From: Rhynchopus sp. YZ270_cl-10
Lineage: Eukaryota; Euglenozoa; Diplonemea; Diplonemida; Diplonemidae
Length of the DNA stretch: 64,000 nt
Reading direction: 5' to 3'
NCBI GenBank assembly: GCA_964035575.1
Contig: OZ037867.1
Span: 558,001-622,000 of the forward strand
Shown: in pieces, positions 48,928 through 58,878 of the stretch
Numbering within the stretch: the stretch's first letter is position 1
Layout: every line of letters begins with the position of its first letter
The notes under the pieces: generated by a model
Told to the model about the DNA's origin: nothing
Databases searched by the model: none
The model's input: the letters and a program-made list of their open reading frames with translations, nothing else
Made by a program: the position numbers and the translations under genes

Positions 48928-51900
48928 CCTTAACACTCTGTGTTAAGGTTTTTAAGGTTCCTTAACACTCTGTGTTAAGGTTTTTAAGGTTGCTTTTGTG
49001 GCGTACCCCCCCACCCCTTGGCACCCCCGACGGGGTACCCCAAAAAATGACATTTCTCGCAGAGGCGCCAAAGTGTAAGATTTTTTCGGCATTGGAAAGA
49101 TAGGGCCAAAAATCGAGTTATTACTAAATCAGATCGCTGAGAGATTAGTTTTTAATTCCTATTTTCGTGTCGCGAGTTTACGTGTAAAATGCCTTAGGAA
49201 CCGTGCGTTCCTTAAGGGTTCTTAAGGATTCTACAGGGAAAACAGGTGTTTTGGCCAGAAACCCGGTTTTTCAGGCAGGTAACCGGGTTTGCGGCTTGGG
49301 AAACGTGCCAACGCGGTGTGATAACCATGCGTGGGGGTTTGTAACCACTCGTTGCGTACACATAGCTACGTGCACATCGGTTGCGTTACGTTACATGCGT
49401 TGCGTTCGTAGCGTGCAGATCGTTACGTACAGAGCGCAACGAACAGAGCGGTTGCGTTGCGTTGGTTGTGTTCGGTTGGTTACGTTCGTTGCGTTCCGAT
49501 CGTTACGTGCACATCGGTTACGGTTCGTTGCATGCGTTGCGCTCGTTGCATATATATCGTTACGTACACATCGGTTGCGTTGTGTTGGTTGTGTTTCTTG
49601 ACACATCTTCGTGGGTACCTTTTCGTTTCTTTTCAGATCTTTGCATACATCAACCACGATCAATAGGGAGTGTTAAGGATTAGCAAAACTAAATTCCTTA
49701 ACACTCTGTGTTAAGGTTTTTAAGGTTGCTTTTGTGGCGTACCCCCCCACCCCTTGGCACCCCCGACGGGGTACCCCAAAAAATGACATTTCTCGCAGAG
49801 GCGCCAAAGTGTAAGATTTTTTCGGCATTGGAAAGATAGGGCCAAAAATCGAGTTATTACTAAATCAGATCGCTGAGAGATTAGTTTTTAATTCCTATTT
49901 TCGTGTCGCGAGTTTACGTGTAAAATGCCTTAGGAACCGTGCGTTCCTTAAGGGTTCTTAAGGATTCTACAGGGAAAACAGGTGTTTTGGCCAGAAACCC
50001 GGTTTTTCAGGCAGGTAACCGGGTTTGCGGCTTGGGAAACGTGCCAACGCGGTGTGATAACCATGCGTGGGGGTTTGTAACCACTCGTTGCGTACACATA
50101 GCTACGTGCACATCGGTTGCGTTACGTTACATGCGTTGCGTTCGTAGCGTGCAGATCGTTACGTACAGAGCGCAACGAACAGAGCGGTTGCGTTGCGTTG
50201 GTTGTGTTCGGTTGGTTACGTTCGTTGCGTTCCGATCGTTACGTGCACATCGGTTACGGTTCGTTGCATGCGTTGCGCTCGTTGCATATATATCGTTACG
50301 TACACATCGGTTGCGTTGTGTTGGTTGTGTTTCTTGACACATCTTCGTGGGTACCTTTTCGTTTCTTTTCAGATCTTTGCATACATCAACCACGATCAAT
50401 AGGGAGTGTTAAGGATTAGCAAAACTAAATTGCTTTTGTGGCGTACCCCCCCACCCCTTGGCACCCCCGACGGGGTACCCCAAAAAATTGCTTTTGTGGC
50501 GTACCCCCCCACCCCTTGGCACCCCCGACGGGGTACCCCAAAAAATGACATTTCTCGCAGAGGCGCCAAAGTGTAAGATTTTTTCGGCATTGGAAAGATA
50601 GGGCCAAAAATCGAGTTCTTACTAAATCAGATCGCTGAGAGATTAGTTTTTAATTCCTATTTGAGTTGACGGTCTTGAAAACACTTCGCTGGCTGGTGTG
50701 TCAAACGGTCTGTGTATGGTTTGCACGTAACGCTCTACGTATACGATACGATCTGTATGCAACGAACGCAACGCATGCAACGCAACGCAACCGATGCGTA
50801 CGTTACGATCTGTATGCAACGAACACAACGCAACGAACGCAAACCAACGCAACGCATACAACGCAACGCAACCGATGCGTACGTTACGATCTGTCTGCAA
50901 CGAACGCAACGCATGCAACGCAACGCAACCGATGCGTACGTAGCGATCTGTCTGCAACGAACGCAACGCATGCAACACAACGCAACCGATGCGTACGTTA
51001 CGAGCGGTCTGTACGAAAGAATGCTACTGGTTTAACGCCATCGCGTTAACGCAACACCTGCGCCGCTGTGACACTTCGCTGGCTCGTGTGGTTGTGATAA
51101 CGGAACGGTCTACACGTGCGTTACACACAACGGTCTTCGTATACGATACACACAACGCTATGCATATGCGATACACGCGTTAACCGCATCGTGTGGTTAC
51201 CAAACGCAGCCCACCTACGGTGGGCTGCTGCAACTCGTGCCGTGTGTGGCCCATGCATGGTTCTCACAGCTCGCTGGCACGTTTCCCAAGCCGCAAACCC
51301 GGTTACCCGCCTGAAAAACCGGGTTTTTGGCCAAAACGCCTGTTTTGCCTGTAGAACCCTTAAGAAACACGTGTATAAAAGGGGTACTCGTGACACCCTT
51401 GTGTCAGGGTCTCTAACGGTTTAACGCTTCGCTGAGCCTATACACCCCCCAAAAAGTGTCCGATCTTTCCAAAGAAAAAGTTTTTTCGGCTGTGCGAAGC
51501 TTCTACACCCTCTAAAAAAAACCGGTTTTTGGTCGGATCCAGCAGGGGGGGGGGAGACTGAAGGGGTTAGAGGAGGATAGAGGAGGACTGAGGGGGTTAG
51601 ACCGGGGTGGCGAGAAAAGCAACCTTTAAAAACTAGAAAACACAAGTGTTTTCTAGAATTTTCGTGTCGCGAGTTTACGTGTAAAATGACTTAGGAACCG
51701 TGCGTTCCTTAAGGGTTCTTAAGGATTCTACAGGGAAAACAGGCGTTTTGGCCAAAAACACGGTTTTTCAGGCAGGTAACCGGGTTTGCGGCTTGGGAAA
51801 CGTGCCAACGCGGTGTGCGAACCATGCGTGGGGGTTTGTAACCACTCGTTGCGTTGGTTGCGTTGCGTTCGTTACGTAGCGTTCGTTGCATACAGATCGC

Positions 51901-52258
51901 TACGTACACATAGGTTACGTAGTGTTGCATGCGGTTGCATGCGTTGCGTTCGTTGTGTAGAGATCGTTACGTACAGAGCGCAACGTATGGAGCGGTTGCG
52001 TTGCGTTGGTTGTGTTCGGTTGGTTACGTTCGTTGCGCACAGATAGTGACGCACGCATCGGTTCCGTTGTGTTGGATGAGATGCGTTGGTTGTGTTCGGT
52101 TGGTTAAGTTCGTTGCGTTCAGATCGTTGCGCACACATCGGTAGCGTTGTGTTGGTTGTGTCGTTGACACATGTTCGTGGGAATCTGTTCGTTTTTTCAG
52201 ATCTTTGCATACATCAACCACGATCAATAGGGAGTGTTAAGGATTAGCAAAACTAAAT
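48928..52258 (+). repeat. Satellite complex block 7 (variant of form A, one unit lost)
   Basis: It has two 736-bp units and four 57-bp copies, and shares the 10-bp duplication (near 51926-51942) with block 6. It is the last complex block. Confidence 0.92.
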
Positions 52259-54828
52259 CTACGCTACAAAACGCACCGTCTAAAAGCGTCGGTTTTGTAC
52301 GCAACAAAACGCACCGTCTAAAAGCGCCGGTTTTGTACGCAACAGAACGCACCGTCTAAAAGCGTCGGTTTTGTACGCAACAAAACGCAACGTCTAAAAG
52401 CGCCGGTTTTGTACGCTACAGAACGCACCGTCTAAAAGCGTCGGTTTTGTACGCAACAGAACGCACCGTCTAAAAGCGTCGGTTTTGTACGCAACAGAAC
52501 GCACCGTCTAAAAGAGCCGGTTTTGTACGCTACAAAACGCACCGTCTAAAAGCGCCGGTTTTGTACGCTACAAAACGCACCGTCTAAAAGCGCCGGTTTT
52601 GTACGCTACAAAACGCACCGTCTAAAAGCGCCGGTTTTGTACGCAACAGAACGCACCGTCTAAAAGCGTCGGTTTTGTACGCAACAAAACGCAACGTCTA
52701 AAAGCGCCGGTTTTGTACGCTACAGAACGCACCGTCTAAAAGCGTCGGTTTTGTACGCAACAAAACGCACCGTCTAAAAGCGCCGGTTTTGTACGCAACA
52801 GAACGCACCGTCTAAAAGCGTCGGTTTTGTACGCAACAAAACGCAACGTCTAAAAGCGCCGGTTTTGTACGCTACAGAACGCACCGTCTAAAAGCGTCGG
52901 TTTTGTACGCAACAGAACGCACCGTCTAAAAGCGTCGGTTTTGTACGCAACAGAACGCACCGTCTAAAAGAGCCGGTTTTGTACGCTACAAAACGCACCG
53001 TCTAAAAGCGCCGGTTTTGTACGCTACAAAACGCACCGTCTAAAAGCGCCGGTTTTGTACGCAACAGAACGCACCGTCTAAAAGCGTCGGTTTTGTACGC
53101 AACAAAACGCACCGTCTAAAAGCGTCGGTTTTGTACGCAACAGAACGCACCGTCTAAAAGCGTCGGTTTTGTACGCAACAAAACGCACCGTCTAAAAGCG
53201 CCGGTTTTGTACGCTACAAAACGCACCGTCTAAAAGCGCCGGTTTTGTACGCTACAAAACGCACCGTCTAAAAGCGTCGGTTTTCTACTCTACAAAACGC
53301 ACCGTCTAAAAGCGCCGGTTTTGTACGCTACAAAACGCACCGTCTAAAAGCGCCGGTTTTGTACGCAACAGAACGCACCGTCTAAAAGCGTCGGTTTTGT
53401 ACGTAACAAAACGCACCGTCTAAAAGCGTCGGTTTTGTACGCAACAGAACGCACCGTCTAAAAGCGTCGGTTTTGTACGCTACAAAACGCACCGTCTAAA
53501 AGCGCCGGTTTTGTACGCAACAGAACGCACCGTCTAAAAGCGTCGGTTTTGTACGCAACAAAACGCACCGTCTAAAAGCGTCGGTTTTGTACGCAACAAA
53601 ACGCACCGTCTAAAAGCGTCGGTTTTGTACGCAACAGAACGCACCGTCTAAAAGCGCCGGTTTTGTACGCTACAAAACGCACCGTCTAAAAGCGCCGGTT
53701 TTGTACGCTACAAAACGCACCGTCTAAAAGCGTCGGTTTTGTACGCAACAGAACGCACCGTCTAAAAGCGCCGGTTTTGTACGCTACAAAACGCACCGTC
53801 TAAAAGCGTCGGTTTTGTACGCAACAGAACGCACCGTCTAAAAGCGTCGGTTTTGTACGCAACAGAACGCACCGTCTAAAAGCGTCGGTTTGTACGCAAC
53901 AGAACGCATCGTCTAAAAGCGTCGGTTTTGTACGTAACAAAACGCACCATCTTTTAGCGTCGGTTTTGCATGCAACAAAACGCACCGTCTAAAAGCGTCG
54001 GTTTTGTACGTAACAGAACGCACCGTCTAAAAGCGTCGGTTTTGTATGCAACAGAACGCACCGTCTAAAAGCGTCGGTTTTGCATGCAACAAAACGCACC
54101 GTCTAAAAGCGTCGGTTTTGTACGCAACAGAACGCACCGTCTAAAAGCGTCGGTTTGTACGCAACAGAACGCATCGTCTAAAAGCGTCGGTTTTGTACGT
54201 AACAAAACGCACCATCTTTTAGCGTCGGTTTTGCATGCAACAAAACGCACCGTCTAAAAGCGTCGGTTTTGTACGTAACAAAACGCACCATCTTTTAGCG
54301 TCGGTTTTGCATGCAACAAAACGCACCGTCTAAAAGCGTCGGTTTTGTACGTAACAAAACGCACCATCTTTTAGCGTCGGTTTTGTATGCAACAGAACGC
54401 ACCGTCTAAAAGCGTCGGTTTTGTACGTAACAGAACGCACCGTCTAAAAGCGTCGGTTTTGCATGCAACAAAACGCACCGTCTAAAAGCGTCGGTTTTGT
54501 ATGCAACAGAACGCATCGTCTAAAAGCGTCGGTTTTGTACGTAACAAAACGCACCATCTTTTAGCGTCGGTTTTGCATGCAACAAAACGCACCGTCTAAA
54601 AGCGTCGGTTTTGTACGCAACAGAACGCACCGTCTAAAAGCGTCGGTTTTGTACGTAACAGAACGCACCGTCTAAAAGCGTCGGTTTTGTACGTAACAAA
54701 ACGCACCGTCTAAAAGCGTCGGTTTTGCATGCAACAAAACGCACCGTCTAAAAGCGTCGGTTTTGTACGCAACAGAACGCACCGTCTAAAAGCGTCGGTT
54801 TTGTACGCAACAGAACGCACAGTCTAAT
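52259..54828 (+). repeat. 38-bp satellite array 7 (about 67 units, right edge, diverging)
   Basis: The left part resembles arrays 1 and 3. From about 53,880 rightwards units become irregular: a 37-bp unit lacking one T (GTCGGTTTGTACG), GCATGCAAC and GTATGCAAC variants, ATCGTCTAAAAG, and five units where CTAAAAG is replaced by its reverse complement CTTTTAG. It ends at CACAGTCTAATATGCG. Confidence 0.95.
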
Positions 54829-54905
54829 ATGCGTTGCATACAGATCGCTGCGTACGCATCGGTTATGGTTCGTTGGATACGTTGCGTTCGTTACCCACCG
54901 ATGGT
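54829..54905 (+). repeat. Degraded fragment of the GT-rich satellite module
   Basis: GCGTTGCATACAGATCGCTGCG and GGTTCGTTGGATACGTTGCG match the GT-rich tract of the complex blocks with several changes. It marks the right boundary of the satellite. Confidence 0.75.
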
Positions 54906-55057
54906 TTCGATTTGAGCGCAACGGACAGAGTAGTTGTGAGGCTATGTAGAGACTCCCACACTTAAACTTCAAAGAGGGATCTGGGTTTTGATGTGCAGCC
55001 ACCCAAAAGTACACAGGCTTCACCCGTCTAGCTTTTCATGAATTCGCACCTGAAACC

Positions 55058-56449
55058 CCTTGGCATGGCTCGAACCATGGCTGCCAAGGGTCTGCTACGC
55101 TTGGGAACCATGGCGGCCAATGGCGGACAAAAATCTGAAAAAATTTAGAGACACTTTTTGTCCAACTTTTTCCTTAGGGATTTTTCCGAGTACTTAGCGA
55201 AATTTTCGGCATCGAAAGCTGGCCCCTAGCACGGTCGCTGTGGCGTCGGGACGTTTAAGTCGCCGTTAGGGCGACTTAAGTCCCTTGGCCCCAGCGCCCT
55301 ATGGGGCGCCTCCTCGTCGGGCCGTTAGGGCCCTCCGGTGGCCAGGGTTTTTCCCTGGCCTTTGAGGCTCGAATTTCCCCGTCAGACTGGAGCTGTAGCT
55401 CGTCCGGAGGAGACTCGATGGTCCGCCTTCGGCGAGATGCTCCGCTTTTAGTGCGCTCGTCTGCCTTCGTCATGTGTGTCTGGGTTGGATACTCTCGTGG
55501 GAGTGAGGCAAAACCGCGCTGTGTCATGTTACAACGTTAGAAAGAGAGATGCATGCATTGCTTAATTTCTCGAGTGATGCACCGGAAGTTTGGATGAACT
55601 ACCTACCAACATGCGCATGACCAAAATGAACTTGCGTGATTCGGTTTTCCCTTACGATCCTTATTTTTTTTTTTGGCCCTTTTTTCCTAGTTCTGGCCCA
55701 ATCTTTCAAATAAAGCCAGAATTTTCAACTTTTGAGCCTTTTTAAGGCATTTCCCCGCGTTTTTCTGCAAAAAAAGGTCAAAAGAACTCAATTTTGCCTT
55801 TGCGAAAATTGAAATTTCGGGACAAAAAATTTCAAAATTGTCACACTCATAAAAACGCTCCGGAAAAAAATCGAGGTCCGTTTTTTGGGCAGAGAATGGC
55901 GTTTTAGGTACCCAGAGATGGTCAAAACATCAAAATTTTGCGTTTTTTTGCACTTTTGGTTACCCAAGGACCCACTATCAGGGGTGAATTTTTTCTAGCC
56001 TGCGATTTCCCTTTGCGAAAAAAAAATTTTTTTTTTTTTCGAATTTTTTTTTTCGACAACTACTTTCTGGGGTACCAGTTAAGGTCGGAAACTCAAAACC
56101 GCGTTTTAGATGACCACAGATGCTCAAAAGTGCCCGATTTTGGTTTTAATGAGCTCAAATCGTCAAAATAGGGTGCTCACAAAAAAAATTTTCAGAGTTC
56201 AGTTAGCACAGGTTTTATGCTTGGCAGGTTTGGCCAAGCTTGGCAGAATCTTGCCAAGCTTGGCAAGATTCTGCCAAGCCATGGCCAAATCCTGCCAAGC
56301 TTGGCAGATTCTGCCAAGGTCATGGCAAGATTCTGCCATGGTACCATGGCCAAAAACACCATGGCAATGGCGGTACTGCCATTGCCATGATTTTTTCGTT
56401 TGCCAAGCTTGGCAGGATTTGGCCGCCACGGCTGCGAGCCATGCCCTTG
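55058..56449. mobile_element. Candidate DNA element with GGCATGGCTCG ends, palindrome-rich
   Basis: The left GGCATGGCTCGAACCATGGC resembles the reverse complement of the right end, GGCATGGCTCGCAGCCGTGGC. Both ends contain TGCCAAG/CTTGGCA and CCATGG motifs. The right end read inward begins CAAGGG, which fits a hAT start, but I found no convincing target duplication. Inside are a 10-bp stem TTAAGTCGCC/GGCGACTTAA (55255-55279), GGCCAGGG-TTTTT-CCCTGGCC near 55341 and AT-rich DNA. No transposase is seen. GC-rich frames at 55276-55540 lie on both strands and are not convincing genes. Confidence 0.45.
56215..56430. repeat. Cluster of interleaved palindromes (TGCCAAGCTTGGCA, CCATGG)
   Basis: TTGGCCAAGCTTGGCAGAATC, TTGCCAAGCTTGGCAAGATT, AGCCATGGCC, TGCCATGGTACCATGGCC and GGCAATGGCGGTACTGCCATTGCC follow one another within 215 bp. 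Most of the region can pair with itself. Frames on both strands encode only repetitive AKLGRILP-like peptides. Confidence 0.8.
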
Positions 56450-56671
56450 GTGAGTTCGTAGCGTTCTATTGTTTTTGTTAGGTGGGTTTATGTCACGTGT
56501 GTGGTTGAGGTTGTCCTGTCTTCAGCTCTTTGTGTTCATCAGCAATTTTGTAGAAGTATTGTTCAGATTTTGCTCAACTGAACGAGAAGTAGTGTTTTTC
56601 GAAGAGTCATTGCATTTAGCATCTCCGAGAAATGTATTTACTTGCATTTTTTTTAATGTATTCACAAGTAC
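56450..56671. other. Short intergenic stretch, no gene recognised
   Basis: This AT-leaning sequence lies between two transposon-like elements, with no frame of note. Confidence 0.4.
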
Positions 56672-58691
56672 CATGGATGTAGAAAGTACGTGACGAAAAA
56701 AAAGTACTTTTTTTCCAAAAATCGGGTTACGTGATACTTCACGTACGTGACGTTTTTTGAAAAAAAAATTTACTTTTTTTACGTGATTTCGAAAAAAAAA
56801 CAAAAAAAAGTACTTTTTTTTTTTTGAAAAAAAAAAAGTACTTTTTTTCAGGGTAGATCCTTAGCGAAAGTGAAAATAAGGATTCGAGAGTTTTTATTTT
56901 TTTTTCCTTTTTTTTTTTCCTTTTTTCTCTGGCCCATTTTTTTGGTTACCTACTAATTTCCAGCCACAGAGTGGCACCACCACGGTCCGCAATCGATCCG
57001 GAAAGTCAAAATAAGGGGAAAACCAAAAGGAAAAAAAGTAAAAGTTCGCTACCGTTTTTTTGGCTGGCCTTCGGCCCGCCAATGCCCCTTTAATATTTGT
57101 CTTCACTTCATAAGACAAGGACCAATGAGTCAGTGTCACCTTGCATAAGACAATTTTGAAGCATATTTTTGAAGAACACAATTACTATGTCCACAAACCC
57201 GCAAAGCGGACCATTGTAAAAAGGTTGGTGCTGAGGGTGGAGGTTTCGAAGAAGTGCGTGTGTGTTAAAGGTCGGGTATGAGTCACCTGTACGGAGTATG
57301 AGATCCAGTAATAAAGACTTCAACCGGACCAAGGCAGAAACACAACACTGTTAGGCCAAAATCCAAAAACCCATAGGGCCCCAGTATTGTTGTCGAAAAT
57401 CCCCACTTAATTTTTGGTGGGATTTTGAACTTTGCCCAAAAACTGCGAAAAAAAATTTCCGCTCGCTGCGCTCGCGGAGGTTCACCCAATGCGGTCTCGC
57501 CTACCCAAACTGCTGGTGCCTATTTAATTTTGAAAATTTTCTTGCTAATGCCGGGCTACCACTTTTTTTCAGAATGTTTCTAGAAAGTATTACCCTTGTC
57601 AGAGGGCGCAGTGTCCGACAAGGGTCACAGCCAGAATGTGATTTAATTGTTCAAATGCCGAAGGAAAAGGAAGCATGCGAAAGAATAAAAGTAGCGTACC
57701 GTGCGCCTGCGGCGCAGCTTGCAGCCCTGTTTGGCAGTAAAAATGTGCAATTTTGAGCGCAATTTTTTGAAATGTTGCGTACCGTGGCTTCGCCAGAAAC
57801 TTTCGTTTCAGCAAAATCTGGAAGTAAAATTTACGGTAACTGTTGAAAATTACCAATGACAGTGCCGTTTTATGGCAACATTTTCAGAAATGTTGCGTAC
57901 CGTGGCTTCGCCATGGGTGCCACGACCGCCGTTTCTTTTCGTAAATATACTGTCACTGCGCGTGCCTGGTGCAAATATCAATACAGTGCCGAACTCCGCA
58001 GTAGGATCCGAGGAATTCTCACATTCCGCCGGAGGCCCTAACGAGCTGGGTTGGGCTCGACCGAGTTTCAGCGAAAACCCCCAAAACCTATATTATCCCC
58101 TGGGGTTTAGTTATACGACAGCTGAGATGTGTAAAAAAACACCACTATTCTGCCTCAGTACAGTACCAACCTGCTTGTTGGATTTTTTTTTTTAGACCGT
58201 CACTCAATTTTTCCGCTCGCTGCGCGAGCGGACAAACCATCAACCCCCACGATTTCCCAAAAACCTGAAAGTTAGCGTCAGGCCTGCGCGGAAAAATTTC
58301 AAAAACGGGAGAGAAAAAAAAGGAAAAAAACGAAAATAAATCTGGGGTTTTTAGCGTTTTTAGCGAAAATAAGGATCTACCCTGCTTTTTTTCACGTGAA
58401 AATCAACGTACGCGAAAATAATGGAGCGTTTTCGGCCATAAAAATGCCCGAAAACACCCGCATTTGCATTTCCGGAATCCGCCCATTCTGTGGTGGGCGA
58501 TATACAGAAAAATGGACAAAATTTTAGTGACTAAAATTTTCACGAAATATGAACCCATACCCAAATGGGTAAAAAAGTACTTTTTTTTTTTCAAAAAAAA
58601 AAAAAAGTACTTTTTTTTTTTATTTTTCGTCACGTACTTTTTTACTTTTTTTTTTCAAAAAAAAGTACGTGAAGTACTTTCTACATCCATG
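56672..58691. mobile_element. Foldback/MITE element with 18-bp TIRs, carrying a nested hAT-like MITE
   Basis: CATGGATGTAGAAAGTAC at 56672-56689 is perfectly inverted at 58674-58691. A direct repeat AAGTAC flanks it (56666-56671, 58692-58697). The arms continue as imperfect inverted AAAAAGTACTTTTT runs with ACGTGACG. Without the nested element it would be about 476 bp. A 6-bp duplication does not assign a superfamily clearly. It has no coding capacity. Confidence 0.75.
56849..58384. mobile_element. hAT-like MITE, 1536 bp (TIR CAGGGTAGATCCTTA)
   Basis: A perfect 15-bp TIR (CAGGGTAGATCCTTA and TAAGGATCTACCCTG) is flanked by the 8-bp duplication CTTTTTTT (56841-56848 and 58385-58392). The homopolymer makes the TSD less specific, but it is exact. 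The inside carries the shared core (about 57590-58110) in the same orientation as in the element at 3485. A hairpin TCCGCTCGC-TGC-GCGAGCGGA lies at 58212-58232 with a rearranged relative at 57459-57480. The segment 57080-57340 is unlike the other MITEs and may be captured DNA. No transposase frame is present. Confidence 0.85.
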
Positions 58692-58878
58692 AAGTACTGT
58701 GATCCGTGAAAGGAAATCATTTTTATATCTTTGGAAATGTTTTTATCCTGTTGTCATTGAGACATGAGACAACGTTTTGTGATTGTGCGGATTTACACAA
58801 CGCCCCCTCCTATCATTCTTCACAAGACAATTTTTTCCATTGAACAGAAGAAATTGGGAGACGTAAGGAAAGACAACA
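58692..58878 (+). promoter_or_regulatory. Upstream region of the MEMO1 homologue
   Basis: Only 187 bp separate the foldback element from the MEMO1 start, so promoter elements probably lie here or in the element. No canonical TATA box is evident. Confidence 0.35.

Noticed and set aside
13904-52227. Repeated frames of 60-163 codons within the satellite blocks, such as Arg/Cys/Val-rich 132-codon frames
   Set aside because: They often start at non-ATG codons and lie open on both strands and in several frames at once. The 57-bp subrepeat explains this, being divisible by three, and the peptides are low-complexity reflections of CGTTGCGTT repeats. No evidence of coding.
13629-52258. Ribosomal DNA intergenic spacer
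   Set aside because: Tandem subrepeats with a promoter-like TATA resemble an rDNA spacer, but no 18S, 5.8S, 28S or 5S sequence is found between any two blocks.
10340-54828. CRISPR-like direct repeats
   Set aside because: The 38-bp repeats are contiguous with no spacers, there are no cas genes, and the context is eukaryotic. It is satellite DNA.
55276-55540. GC-rich overlapping frames on both strands
   Set aside because: Both derive from a palindrome-rich stretch, with no conserved motif and no start context. They are likely part of transposon debris.
56110-56481. 123-codon frame with AKLGRILPSL repeats
   Set aside because: The peptide repeats mirror the TGCCAAGCTTGGCA palindromes and occur in three frames and on both strands.
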